Of a DNA stretch of 64,000 nucleotides, positions 26,951-35,112 are shown in pieces; within the stretch, counting starts at the first letter, position 1; each line of letters begins with the position of its first letter. Origin of the DNA: Paenibacillus pabuli (GTDB lineage Bacteria; Bacillota; Bacilli; Paenibacillales; Paenibacillaceae); contig NZ_JBDOIO010000003.1 of NCBI RefSeq assembly GCF_039831995.1, positions 1,922,001 through 1,986,000 of the forward strand, given 5' to 3'. The notes below the pieces were generated by a model. That model searched no databases and had not been told where the DNA came from. It was given only the letters and a program-made list of their open reading frames with translations. The translations under genes and the position numbers were made by a program.

Positions 26951-28675
26951 TCATTGCGTTTTGGCATTGCTACTGACTGTATTGCCTTGAATATCAACTT
27001 CAGTGCAAGCGGTGATATGGACGAAGTCTTCAATGCAGGACCGCAGATCCACTCCGCCAGCACGAACGATTTCATTCGATCTGAAGACTAATCCGGAGGT
27101 ATTCTTGGCACATAAGAGCATAACGTTGCTGCACGTCTCGAATTGATTGTTCTGAATAATCACCTGCTTGTGAACGGGTACACCCTCATCCATCACTTCG
27201 TTTTCTGGCGCAAGGGAGATAACCGGGTATTCCTGGCTCCCGCATTCAATAAAACGATTGTCTCTGATGGTCACATCTTCTACCCTTCCCGACTCATACC
27301 ATGACTTGGCATCCACCGCGATCAGAATAGCATTCATGTGCATCCGTTCAAACACATTGTGTGCAATCCATACTTTGCGCCGGGTCGTTACCAGAATGCC
27401 CCGAGTCGGGACCCTGGCAAAATAGTTATTCACAATCTCTACCTCAGGTGTCCAGGTGATGTTCTCAATTACATCCTGGCTGCCTATGTCTTCCGGAATC
27501 CCATGTGCCAGGATCAAAATCAACTCGCGCGCAGTCAGACGTTTAATTCCCACCACTTGGTTCGCTGCATAGGTGGTAAGAGAACCAGCACGAACAAACT
27601 CGATTTCGTCCCCTGGGTAAAATGCAGGAAGACCATACGTCTGGGGATGCATGAAACGGACTTTTACGGAGGTCTCCCCCATACGCTCGATGATACGAAG
27701 GTAGGTCCCGTGCACATTAATGGAATCATCATGCGAACCTATAAAACGGCTGTCCTCCACCACGACTTTGCCTCCACAGCTGGACAGATGAAGAAAATCG
27801 GCGAAGCCCGCAACCGTCCGTTTGGTTTCGGTACGAGGAGTCATATTCATTCCGCGAAACGTAAGATTACGACTGAATTGGCCCACAACACCAAGTCCAT
27901 GCAGGAAATGCAGACCGACATTCGCGAAGGTCACCTCTGAGCATTCAGTGATAAGTACACCCACCTGATCACGAAGCCCATCCCGGTTTTGCAGGACATG
28001 ACCCAGTACGACATCAGGCGAGAAATCAAAATGAAGACGAAGCAGCATCGGCTCCATTTCCTCAACATTTTTCACCTGCTCCAGCCAGTTGTCCATTCTC
28101 CATGTTGTGTTGCACAAGGGATCATAGGTCTGCATCGGCCCGTTCATAAAGCTCCAACCTTCACCGACCCAGACCAGTTGTCCGTTAAGGATCTGATACC
28201 GGGAATCAGGATGAACCCTGGCATCAAAATAGCGGCTTCCCCTGCCAACAATCGTCATCTCGGTTACCGTTGGCCGGTCATAGTCGGTACACAGATTGCA
28301 TATCTCCACATTTGTGCAACCGTCCAGTACCAGCATGGTCTGCTTCCCGTGGAAAATAAACAACGAGCCGTTGCCTTCCAGTTTCAGTCCCTCCAGACCT
28401 TTCAACAGTAAGCCAATCGTCTTGGTGATATCCGGATTCTCTTCCTCACTAGCCGTATTCGAGATGTGATAAGGAGCCTGAATGGCCTCATGTGGATAAA
28501 AATGATACCTGCCCTGGGCACAGTCCAGCACCACTGGTCCGGAGATTTGGGAAGCTGCCTGAATGGCACGAATCATGGCCGACTGAGTATCCTGTTCTGT
28601 ATCCGGCTGAGCCCCGTAATCGGTCAATCGTATGATCACAGGAGCAGCCTCTACACCTTGTTTCAACCGATGAAT
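26951..28675 (-). CDS. GH110-like alpha-1,3-galactosidase (parallel beta-helix), probable ATT start
   Basis: About 574 residues, right-handed beta-helix type. Features resembling GH110 are YHFYPHEAIQAPYHISNT near the N-terminus, FIFHGKQTMLVLDGCTNVEI, the core FADFLHLSSCGGKVVVEDS with GSHDDSINVHGTYL, and C-terminal helix rungs (IIQNNQFETCSNVML). GH110 enzymes remove terminal alpha-1,3-galactose, including from blood group B. There is no signal peptide, so it should be cytosolic. The start is unusual: the frame has no ATG; ATT 28675 lies six bases from GGGTGG (28682-28687), whereas TTG 28666 is 15 bases from it. It forms an operon with the GH95 gene. Family assignment is from motifs only; another beta-helix glycosidase is possible. 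Confidence 0.72.
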   Translation of the reverse strand: MHRLKQGVEAAPVIIRLTDYGAQPDTEQDTQSAMIRAIQAASQISGPVVLDCAQGRYHFYPHEAIQAPYHISNTASEEENPDITKTIGLLLKGLEGLKLEGNGSLFIFHGKQTMLVLDGCTNVEICNLCTDYDRPTVTEMTIVGRGSRYFDARVHPDSRYQILNGQLVWVGEGWSFMNGPMQTYDPLCNTTWRMDNWLEQVKNVEEMEPMLLRLHFDFSPDVVLGHVLQNRDGLRDQVGVLITECSEVTFANVGLHFLHGLGVVGQFSRNLTFRGMNMTPRTETKRTVAGFADFLHLSSCGGKVVVEDSRFIGSHDDSINVHGTYLRIIERMGETSVKVRFMHPQTYGLPAFYPGDEIEFVRAGSLTTYAANQVVGIKRLTARELILILAHGIPEDIGSQDVIENITWTPEVEIVNNYFARVPTRGILVTTRRKVWIAHNVFERMHMNAILIAVDAKSWYESGRVEDVTIRDNRFIECGSQEYPVISLAPENEVMDEGVPVHKQVIIQNNQFETCSNVMLLCAKNTSGLVFRSNEIVRAGGVDLRSCIEDFVHITACTEVDIQGNTVSSNAKTQ

Positions 28676-28750
28676 GGTTAACCACCCTTTCTTGTTGGGA
28701 TCATTGAGCGAAGACTATTCTCATCATCCTTATCCTGTGGATGCAACAAA

Positions 28751-28784
28751 AATCAGATGCCTGATCCAACTCAGGCACCTGATT
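28751..28784 (-). terminator. Terminator after importer 2 lipoprotein gene
   Basis: Strong stem AATCAG.TGCCTGA / TCAGGCA.CTGATT with one mismatch, 16 bases past the stop codon of the lipoprotein gene. On the minus strand it is followed by TTTTTGTTG. I see no strong promoter between it and the GH110-like gene, so partial readthrough may feed that operon. Confidence 0.85.
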
Positions 28785-28800
28785 TTCGAATCTTCACCTG

Positions 28801-30447
28801 CTATTTGGACGCCTCGTAAGCCTTTTGCAAAATTTCGAGATAACGGTCCAGCTTCAGATTTTCCAGACCTTTAACATACGCATCCCAGTCCTTGTTCAGA
28901 TCCTTGTTACCCGTGATGAATTGAAGCTGGTTCTGCTCGATGTAGTTTCGGATATTGGTTTGCAGCAAGCTTGCTTCATCAATTTCGGAAGGATCAATCC
29001 ATACGGACCAGATCGGGAACAGCTCCTCTGGCTCATGTCCTTCGTACAGCAGTGTGGCATCATACAGTCTGCGCTCATAACCGTCGGAGGCATAGATATC
29101 CGTGCCTTGAACAAAGGTATCCCGATACTCCTTAGGCATATAGAAATGAGCCATTCCGCTCCATCCCGCATTGCGCGGCGCTTCTCCCTCAGCCATTGGA
29201 ATTTGTTTAACCATCGGCTTGGAATCCTTGCCCAGAGCCACGTCTCCTTCTACCGGGTCGGTCCAATCGACTCCTTTCAGACCGCTTGCCCCGTTCGTTT
29301 GACCTTCGGCAGTGAACATATAGTCCACCATTTTGATTAGAGCGATCTGCGCTTCTTCACTTGCTTTGTTGGTGATGACGAATTTGGCTCCCGGAGCTAC
29401 GCCGCCTCCATCATGCGTTGCATACGATATGCCTCCTGGTCCGGAAATCGGAGGTACAGGGTTATAATGGGCCGAGCGCGTATTGCCCGGATCAATGTTG
29501 ACAAAGATGGCTGGGTGCATCCCTGCACCGACGCCGAGAATTTCCGCATCTGCATTTTCCCCGATTTTTTTGAAAGCTTCGGCGTTCTGCGTAAAAGCTC
29601 CTGGATCAATCAGACCCGCGTCATACAGCGACTTGATATAGGTCAACCCTTCTTTCCACTCCGACGTAATGGCTGCGGATTGTACTTTCCCTCCGACCAT
29701 TTGCAGGTAGTTGCGGTCATCATCATACACAAAGGCATTCATGAGAAAAGGGATGATGCGCACGCCGAATTCCTCGATTGAACCGCTAAGAGGTACTTCA
29801 TCCGCTTTGCCATTTCCGTTCGGGTCCTGTGTTTTGAATGCCTGCAGCACATTTTTGAATTCTTCCGTCGTGGTTGGCATCTCCAGATTGAGCTTTTGGA
29901 GCCACTCCGTGTTCATCCACATCTTGCTCGGATAGGAACAGTGGAAACATTCTGTATATGCCACCAGACCATAGATATTGCCATCCGGTGCAGTGTTAAG
30001 CGTTTTCAAATTTGAGTTGCTTTCCATGGCAGCTTTGATGTTCGGAGCATATTGATCAATCAGGTCGTTCAAAGGCACGAGGACGCCCTGTTTGCCATAT
30101 TTCAAGAGATCGGCTTGCGAAAATTGATCGATGTAATGAGTAAGCAGGTAGGCATCGGGATAGTCACCACTCGCCAGTGAGATCTGGCGCTTCTCCTTGG
30201 CTCCGTCCGACGGATTGATCTGCCAGTTGAATTTGATGTTGAACTTGTCTTCCACGAATTTGGTGAATTGGTTGGTGGGGATATCGATCCCCGATTCCTG
30301 TACGGAAAATACACTGATGTTTACCGGACCGTTTCCTGCGGCCGGCTCTCCTGATTCAGGGCTTGACGCGTTGTCGCTTGAACATCCGCTCAGCACAATC
30401 GTAAACGCCATGAGCAGCATGAGAAGGGTTGTCAGGCTTTTCTTCAA
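28801..30447 (-). CDS. Extracellular sugar-binding lipoprotein of ABC importer 2
   Basis: A 548-residue solute-binding protein with lipoprotein signal (LTTLLMLLMAFTIVLSGC) and a body typical of LplA-like proteins (SLASGDYPDAYLLTHYID, FVITNKASEEAQIALIKMVDY). It would capture oligosaccharides outside and hand them to the permeases at 30506 and 31423. The start is TTG 30447, nine bases from GGGAG; no ATG is available. It is the last gene of the importer 2 operon before a strong terminator. It is only distantly similar to the importer 1 lipoprotein, so the two importers probably carry different sugars (inference). Confidence 0.9.
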   Translation of the reverse strand: MKKSLTTLLMLLMAFTIVLSGCSSDNASSPESGEPAAGNGPVNISVFSVQESGIDIPTNQFTKFVEDKFNIKFNWQINPSDGAKEKRQISLASGDYPDAYLLTHYIDQFSQADLLKYGKQGVLVPLNDLIDQYAPNIKAAMESNSNLKTLNTAPDGNIYGLVAYTECFHCSYPSKMWMNTEWLQKLNLEMPTTTEEFKNVLQAFKTQDPNGNGKADEVPLSGSIEEFGVRIIPFLMNAFVYDDDRNYLQMVGGKVQSAAITSEWKEGLTYIKSLYDAGLIDPGAFTQNAEAFKKIGENADAEILGVGAGMHPAIFVNIDPGNTRSAHYNPVPPISGPGGISYATHDGGGVAPGAKFVITNKASEEAQIALIKMVDYMFTAEGQTNGASGLKGVDWTDPVEGDVALGKDSKPMVKQIPMAEGEAPRNAGWSGMAHFYMPKEYRDTFVQGTDIYASDGYERRLYDATLLYEGHEPEELFPIWSVWIDPSEIDEASLLQTNIRNYIEQNQLQFITGNKDLNKDWDAYVKGLENLKLDRYLEILQKAYEASK

Positions 30448-30505
30448 AATGGATCACTCCCTATAGTAATTTACCGGGTAAGAAAATGATGCTCTGATTA
30501 GAACA

Positions 30506-31405
30506 TTAGCCCTTAATGGAACCGACCAGCATTCCCTGCACGAAATGGCGCTGTACAAACGGATAGATCACCAGCACAGGCAATGTAGCCACCACAATCA
30601 AGGAATACTTTAACAGCTCGGCAAGCTGCTGTCTCTCCACCATTTTCGCCGCATCCATCGCTCCTGCACTGTTGTTCTGAATAATAATGCTGCGCAGAAT
30701 CAGCTGCAATGGGAACAGATCAGCCGATTTAAGATAAATAAGTGCATCGAAATAGGCATTCCATTGTCCAACCGCATACATGAGTACCAGCACAGCGATA
30801 ATGGGCTTGGATAGAGGGAGAACGATACTCCAGATAAAGCGCATGTCACTGCATCCGTCCATCTCGCTGGCTTCCAGCAATTCTTCGGGGATGGAGGATT
30901 TGAAGAACGAGCGAGCAATGATGACTTGCCAGACCCAAATGGCGTTTGGAATCAGCAGAGCCCAGCGCGTGTCGATCAGATGAAGCTGCTTCACAACCAT
31001 ATACGTCGGAATTAACCCGCCGCTAAAAATCATTGTAAAGGTGATGATCATCATTAAGGCATTTCGGCCAAAAAAGCTTCTGCGTGATAGCGGATAAGCG
31101 ATCATGATGGTCAGCACCACACTGATAAGCGTACCCACCACCGTATAAAAGATGGAGTTGCCGTACCCTGTTAAAATCTCAGGAGTGTTGAATAATGCCC
31201 TGTAACCACTGAATGAAATATCTACGGGCCAGAGCCATACCCGGCCGGAAGTGACGGCTGCCGGGCTGCTTAACGAGCTGCTGATAATAAAAACGAGAGG
31301 ATAGATAACCGCTAGTACGACGAGACTGAGCACAATATAGATGGTGATCAGGAACGCTCTGTCGGCGGCAGATTCTCTAATCCTTTTTGGTACCGTTGCT
31401 GCCAC
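30506..31405 (-). CDS. Carbohydrate ABC transporter permease (LplC type), importer 2
   Basis: A 299-residue CUT1 permease with six predicted membrane segments (first: IYIVLSLVVLAVIYPLVFIIS). The EAA loop is LEASEMDGCSDMRFIWSIVLPLS, and it ends VQRHFVQGMLVGSIKG, the usual LplC terminus. The start codon is GTG 31405, seven bases after AAAGGAGGG. It lies between the partner permease (17-bp gap) and the lipoprotein gene in one operon. Confidence 0.9.
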   Translation of the reverse strand: MAATVPKRIRESAADRAFLITIYIVLSLVVLAVIYPLVFIISSSLSSPAAVTSGRVWLWPVDISFSGYRALFNTPEILTGYGNSIFYTVVGTLISVVLTIMIAYPLSRRSFFGRNALMMIITFTMIFSGGLIPTYMVVKQLHLIDTRWALLIPNAIWVWQVIIARSFFKSSIPEELLEASEMDGCSDMRFIWSIVLPLSKPIIAVLVLMYAVGQWNAYFDALIYLKSADLFPLQLILRSIIIQNNSAGAMDAAKMVERQQLAELLKYSLIVVATLPVLVIYPFVQRHFVQGMLVGSIKG

Positions 31406-31422
31406 TTGAGGACCCTCCTTTC

Positions 31423-32370
31423 CTACCAGATACTATTGTTGGTCACTCGTTTCGCCAAACCGTTCACGGTAACCAATAAAACGAGATTAATCAGCGAGTT
31501 GAAAAGTCCAACCGCGGTCGCAAAGCTATAGTTGGCATTCAACAGGCCGATGCTGTAAACATAGGTTGCAATGATTTCAGAGTTGGCAAGGTTAAGCGGA
31601 TTCTGAAGCAGATAGACCTTCTCGAAGCCGATGGCCATGACATTCCCTACATTGAGAATCAGAATAATGACAATGGTCGGCACAAGGCCTGGTAGGTCGA
31701 CGTGTCTGATCTTTTGAAATCGCGAAGCTCCGTCGACCTTGGCTGCTTCATACAGCGTCGGATCAATTCCGGCGAGAGCTGCCAAATAGATCACTGCACT
31801 GTATCCCGCTGTTTGCCATATATCCGACCAGACATAGATTGATCGGAACATCCCGGGTTCGCCGAGGAAATTGACCGATTCAAGCCCGAAAAAATTCAGG
31901 GCAATGTTGGCAAAGCCAAGCCGCGGTGCCAGAAACAGCATGATAATGGATACCATGACGACCGTCGAGATGAAATAAGGTGCGAACGATACGAGCTGTA
32001 CGAATTTTTTGAACTTTGTGCTCCGCACCTCATTAATCATGAGGGCTAATAGGATTGGAATCGGGAATCCTGCCAGCAGCAAATATCCACTCAATATGAT
32101 CGTGTTCTTCACCAGTGTCCAAAATAACGGATTTTCGAAGAACAGACGGAAGTTTTGCAGCCCTACCCAGGGACTTCCCCAAATGCCTTTAATGACGTTA
32201 TAGTCCTTAAAAGCAAGGACCGCATTAATCATCGGGTAATACTTGAAAATGAGAAAAAACAGTAAGGGCGGAATAACCAGCAGGTGCAGTTGCCAGTGCT
32301 TCCTCATTTTCTTGCGGGCATTGCTCCATAAGCTCGTTTCTTTTCTCTGTGGCAATGACCTGTGATTCAC
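31423..32370 (-). CDS. Carbohydrate ABC transporter permease (LplB type), importer 2
   Basis: A 315-residue CUT1 permease with a basic cytosolic N-terminus and six membrane segments (first: LHLLVIPPLLFFLIFKYYP). The EAA loop is LYEAAKVDGASRFQKIRHVDLPG, and the C-terminus NGLAKRVTNNSIW is LplB-like. The start codon is GTG 32370, about eight bases after GGAGAAGG. It is the first gene of the importer 2 operon; its promoter region holds a cre-like operator and TGTAC repeats shared with the GH27-SLH gene. Confidence 0.9.
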   Translation of the reverse strand: MNHRSLPQRKETSLWSNARKKMRKHWQLHLLVIPPLLFFLIFKYYPMINAVLAFKDYNVIKGIWGSPWVGLQNFRLFFENPLFWTLVKNTIILSGYLLLAGFPIPILLALMINEVRSTKFKKFVQLVSFAPYFISTVVMVSIIMLFLAPRLGFANIALNFFGLESVNFLGEPGMFRSIYVWSDIWQTAGYSAVIYLAALAGIDPTLYEAAKVDGASRFQKIRHVDLPGLVPTIVIILILNVGNVMAIGFEKVYLLQNPLNLANSEIIATYVYSIGLLNANYSFATAVGLFNSLINLVLLVTVNGLAKRVTNNSIW

Positions 32371-32425
32371 AACGACTTCCTTCTCCAGAACAACCCCCCC
32401 TGACTTAGTCTGTGATGTGCAATGA

Positions 32426-32555
32426 TGATAGCGCTTTCTGCAAGTTGATCATAGCGGATGGGGATGTCTTCTTAACAGGTACAATTGAGCGGTAGAGCGT
32501 ACAGTTATCCTTTTTTAGGGGGCACAAACCAGCGTCAGAACGGCCATTTCTCCAT
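32426..32555 (-). promoter_or_regulatory. Importer 2 promoter: cre-like operator, -10, TGTAC repeats, conserved upstream block
   Basis: Going upstream on the minus strand: cre-like TGATAGCGCTTTCT (32426-32439), -10 TATGAT (32448-32453), TGTAC at 32479-32483 and 32499-32503 (20-bp period, proximal copy 25 bp from the -10), a third related TGTGC at 32522-32526, and a block ATGGAGAAATGG (32544-32555). All elements recur in the same order and spacing in front of the GH27-SLH gene (39067-39195). Confidence 0.6.
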
Positions 32556-32575
32556 TTAAACCACTAGAATGCAAT

Positions 32576-32610
32576 AAAAAGACCGCATCGTCCCCTCGGA
32601 CAACACGGCC
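32576..32610 (-). terminator. Terminator after the AraC-type regulator gene
   Basis: A 13-bp stem, fully paired if G-U wobbles are allowed, with a 4-base loop, followed on the minus strand by TTTTTATTG. It lies 17 bases past the frame-corrected stop (32628) of the regulator gene. Confidence 0.75.
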
Positions 32611-32671
32611 ATAAGACCAGAATGATTTCATTCGTTGGGAGTCTGTCTAAATACGCTGGGAGAAATACCGT

Positions 32672-34915
32672 TCAATCGTTTAAAGGCGCGCCGGAAGGAA
32701 TGTGAACTGTTGTACCCACTCTTGCTGCTATTTCGTCCACGGTATAATTACTATCCCTTAACAGGATCATCGCCTGATCCATTCGCACTTTGATCAGATG
32801 ATCAGAAAAATTAACCCCCGTATACTCCTTGAACAGTTGGGAAATGTATTTTTCAGGCCGCTCGACGTGTTCGGCGACGCGATACAGGGTAAGCTCGGCA
32901 TCCGAATACATCTCTGCGGTATATGCTTTGATCTGTTTAACGATTTGACTATGGACATCCTTCTTCTTGTTTGCAATCAGTCCACACAGCTCTTCCATAA
33001 TTGCGTACAATTCAGACTTGACGGTTTCAAGCGGCTCTGAAGCCCCAATGTCAATAACCCGCCGTTTGACGTTCTCAATGGAATCGTATTCCGTAAATGC
33101 CTTTTGATCAAGCAGCTTGATAAAGGTTCCCTTCATCTCGCCAATCAGTTGATGTTTCATTTCCATGGATAACTCTCGCTGCTCCATGTTCTGAACCATG
33201 ATTGCTTCAACAATCCGCTTGGCCTCCTCAAGCTCTCCGGCCCGGATCGTCGTAATCAGCCGCTGCTCCGAGTCGAGCGGATAATAATAGGTTGTATTTT
33301 CGGTCTGGGCTTCACTGCTCCATATCATGCCCCTCTCGTTCATGTAGATGGCATATTCAAGTGCCTGATTGGCTTGGTCGAAGGAAACACTGACCTCCGT
33401 CACGGACGAGAAGTGATCGCCGAATCCCGACTGGATGGTGATCCGGTATTCATTAAACACAACCTGTGCCAGATTCTCCATGGTCTGCGTAATATCTTCT
33501 ACGGTACGTTGGGTGTCCGATTCCTCATCCGTGGAGAAAAATAAAGTGGCCACTTTATCTGATCCCCAATCGGTCATCAGTACATTAACTCCAAGGTCGC
33601 TCAGGGCCTGCTTCAGCAGCAGCCGAGAAGCATTCAGCTCATTCAGGACTTCAACGTTATCCATGCTGCCATAACCTTTGATCTGAACGAGACCGGCATA
33701 TCCCGCTCCCTGATGCAAACGGATATCTGCCTGTTCGGCAGCCGAAAGGATTTCGTCCCGCGATTTGAACTCACCTGATATCAGGCGCTTCAGAAACGCG
33801 TCCCTTACAAGTGGCAGCTGGCGATTCAACTCTGACTCCAGCAGCTTGTTCTTGGTGATCATATCCGCGATGTTTCCACTCAGAAAATCGAACTCATTCC
33901 TGGATGTCCCGTCATCTCTCCCGAACTGTTCCTTCATCACACTAAGCAATCGATTGATCGGTGCGCTATGACGATAGGCAAGCACAAGCCCAACGACCAG
34001 TCCGATGAATAGCGTTCCTCCAGTAATGAGCATACTCATCTTCTTGATTTTGTTCGCATTTTCGAGAAGAAGGTCACGCGGTATTCCCGCCTGGTACACC
34101 CAGCCGTTTGAATCCGATTGCGTCGTGATGACCAGATCATCCTCATAGAACTGACTAACCTTGCTTGAGTCGAAATTCGGATCAGAGATCATCTTGGCCA
34201 TCTCAGGTTCTCCGCTGCCCTTCAAGGCAATTGTTTTCCCTTCTGCATCGCTGATGTGAACCCAGCCGCCATATCGATCCGTCAAACTGGACAGCAGCCC
34301 TACGATCATTTTCTCATCAATAACAACGACAGCTACCGCTGGCGAGGAATTGTTGAAGCTGTCCAGAGGCAGGGACTGCATATATGTAATGACCGAAGTT
34401 TGCTGGCCTCTGCTGACATAGGAACTGAGCGGCTTGATCTGACTCCGATGCATTTGTTTTAATACTTGATTCATCCATTCCTCCAGGGATAGATCTGTAT
34501 AATGAAAATCGGCATAATAATGATTCGGCCTGTAGGAGGAACCCGGGGTAAGAATTAAATTATAATTGGCTAAATAAATATAATAATTTTGCAGGAAATC
34601 ATTCGTCTGTCCAAACGTCAGCACATTCTCCATGGCTCGCCATATGCCATATACATTCGTTTCGTTATCCCTTTCATTCATTAGGACGTTCAGTTCCTGA
34701 TTCACGGCAAGCTGTCTGGTAAAACCTTCGACTTCAGCCATGCGCCGTTCCAATATTTCTTGGCCCTTCTCAAGCTGAGTAATCCCATTCTCAATGGAAA
34801 TGGACTGCGTTACCGAGATCGAAGTCCGATAAGACATGTAGCCACCAATGCTGGGTATGACCAAAATGATGACATATGAAATGAGAAATTTCCGAAAAAC
34901 ACTGGAATTCCGAAT
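32672..34915 (-). CDS. Membrane-bound AraC-type regulator, frameshifted in the HTH; probable ATT start
   Basis: A one-component regulator: membrane helix (FLISYVIILVIPSIGGYM), an extracellular cache-like domain of about 270 residues, a second helix (MLITGGTLFIGLVVGLVLAY), a cytosolic linker, and a C-terminal AraC domain (ELTLYRVAEHVERPEKYISQ, YTVDEIAARVG). The open frame ends wrongly in TTVHIPSGAPLND; inserting one base at 32714/32715 restores GYNSSHSFRRAFKRLNG and GISPSVFRQTP, ending at 32628. So the second helix-turn-helix is lost, or the assembly lacks one base. Start: the frame runs back to ATG 35017, but a promoter lies at 34965-34990; ATT 34915, six bases after GGGAGGGG, fits best. It probably controls importer 2 and the GH27-SLH gene (inference). 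Confidence 0.8.
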   Translation of the reverse strand: MRNSSVFRKFLISYVIILVIPSIGGYMSYRTSISVTQSISIENGITQLEKGQEILERRMAEVEGFTRQLAVNQELNVLMNERDNETNVYGIWRAMENVLTFGQTNDFLQNYYIYLANYNLILTPGSSYRPNHYYADFHYTDLSLEEWMNQVLKQMHRSQIKPLSSYVSRGQQTSVITYMQSLPLDSFNNSSPAVAVVVIDEKMIVGLLSSLTDRYGGWVHISDAEGKTIALKGSGEPEMAKMISDPNFDSSKVSQFYEDDLVITTQSDSNGWVYQAGIPRDLLLENANKIKKMSMLITGGTLFIGLVVGLVLAYRHSAPINRLLSVMKEQFGRDDGTSRNEFDFLSGNIADMITKNKLLESELNRQLPLVRDAFLKRLISGEFKSRDEILSAAEQADIRLHQGAGYAGLVQIKGYGSMDNVEVLNELNASRLLLKQALSDLGVNVLMTDWGSDKVATLFFSTDEESDTQRTVEDITQTMENLAQVVFNEYRITIQSGFGDHFSSVTEVSVSFDQANQALEYAIYMNERGMIWSSEAQTENTTYYYPLDSEQRLITTIRAGELEEAKRIVEAIMVQNMEQRELSMEMKHQLIGEMKGTFIKLLDQKAFTEYDSIENVKRRVIDIGASEPLETVKSELYAIMEELCGLIANKKKDVHSQIVKQIKAYTAEMYSDAELTLYRVAEHVERPEKYISQLFKEYTGVNFSDHLIKVRMDQAMILLRDSNYTVDEIAARVGTTVHIPSGAPLND

Positions 34916-34941
34916 GGGCAACCCCTCCCTCGCCGAGTTAT

Positions 34942-34990
34942 TGGTAGCGCTATCATAATCACAGATTATATCATTTTTTGGCTTAGTCAA
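34942..34990 (-). promoter_or_regulatory. AraC-type regulator promoter with perfect palindromic operator
   Basis: The minus strand shows TTGACT (34985-34990), an extended -10 TGATATAAT (core 34965-34970; 14-bp spacing, short), and 9 bp downstream a palindromic operator TGATAGCGCTACCA (34942-34955; 12 of 14 bases symmetric, with a fully palindromic TAGCGCTA core). The operator lies 27 bases upstream of the ATT start codon, directly after the likely transcription start, where binding would repress. Confidence 0.6.
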
Positions 34991-35062
34991 ATGTTTTCTT
35001 CCTTTGCAGCAGCTCATTCGTTACTCTTCACTGATGCAGCATAGGTTTTCACAAAATTATTC

Positions 35063-35091
35063 ATGAAGAAGGGGACCATATGGTCCCCTTC
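35063..35091 (-). terminator. Terminator after the GH27-SLH gene
   Basis: A perfect palindromic stem GAAGGGGACCA / TGGTCCCCTTC (35068-35091), followed on the minus strand by TTCATGAATAATTTTG, 22 bases past the stop codon. Confidence 0.75.
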
Positions 35092-35112
35092 TCACTTACA
35101 CTATATTTCAGC

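Noticed and set aside
34990..35017. ATG 35017 or TTG 34990 as start of the AraC-type regulator
   Set aside because: The TTG is the first half of the likely -35, and a promoter and operator follow inside this stretch.
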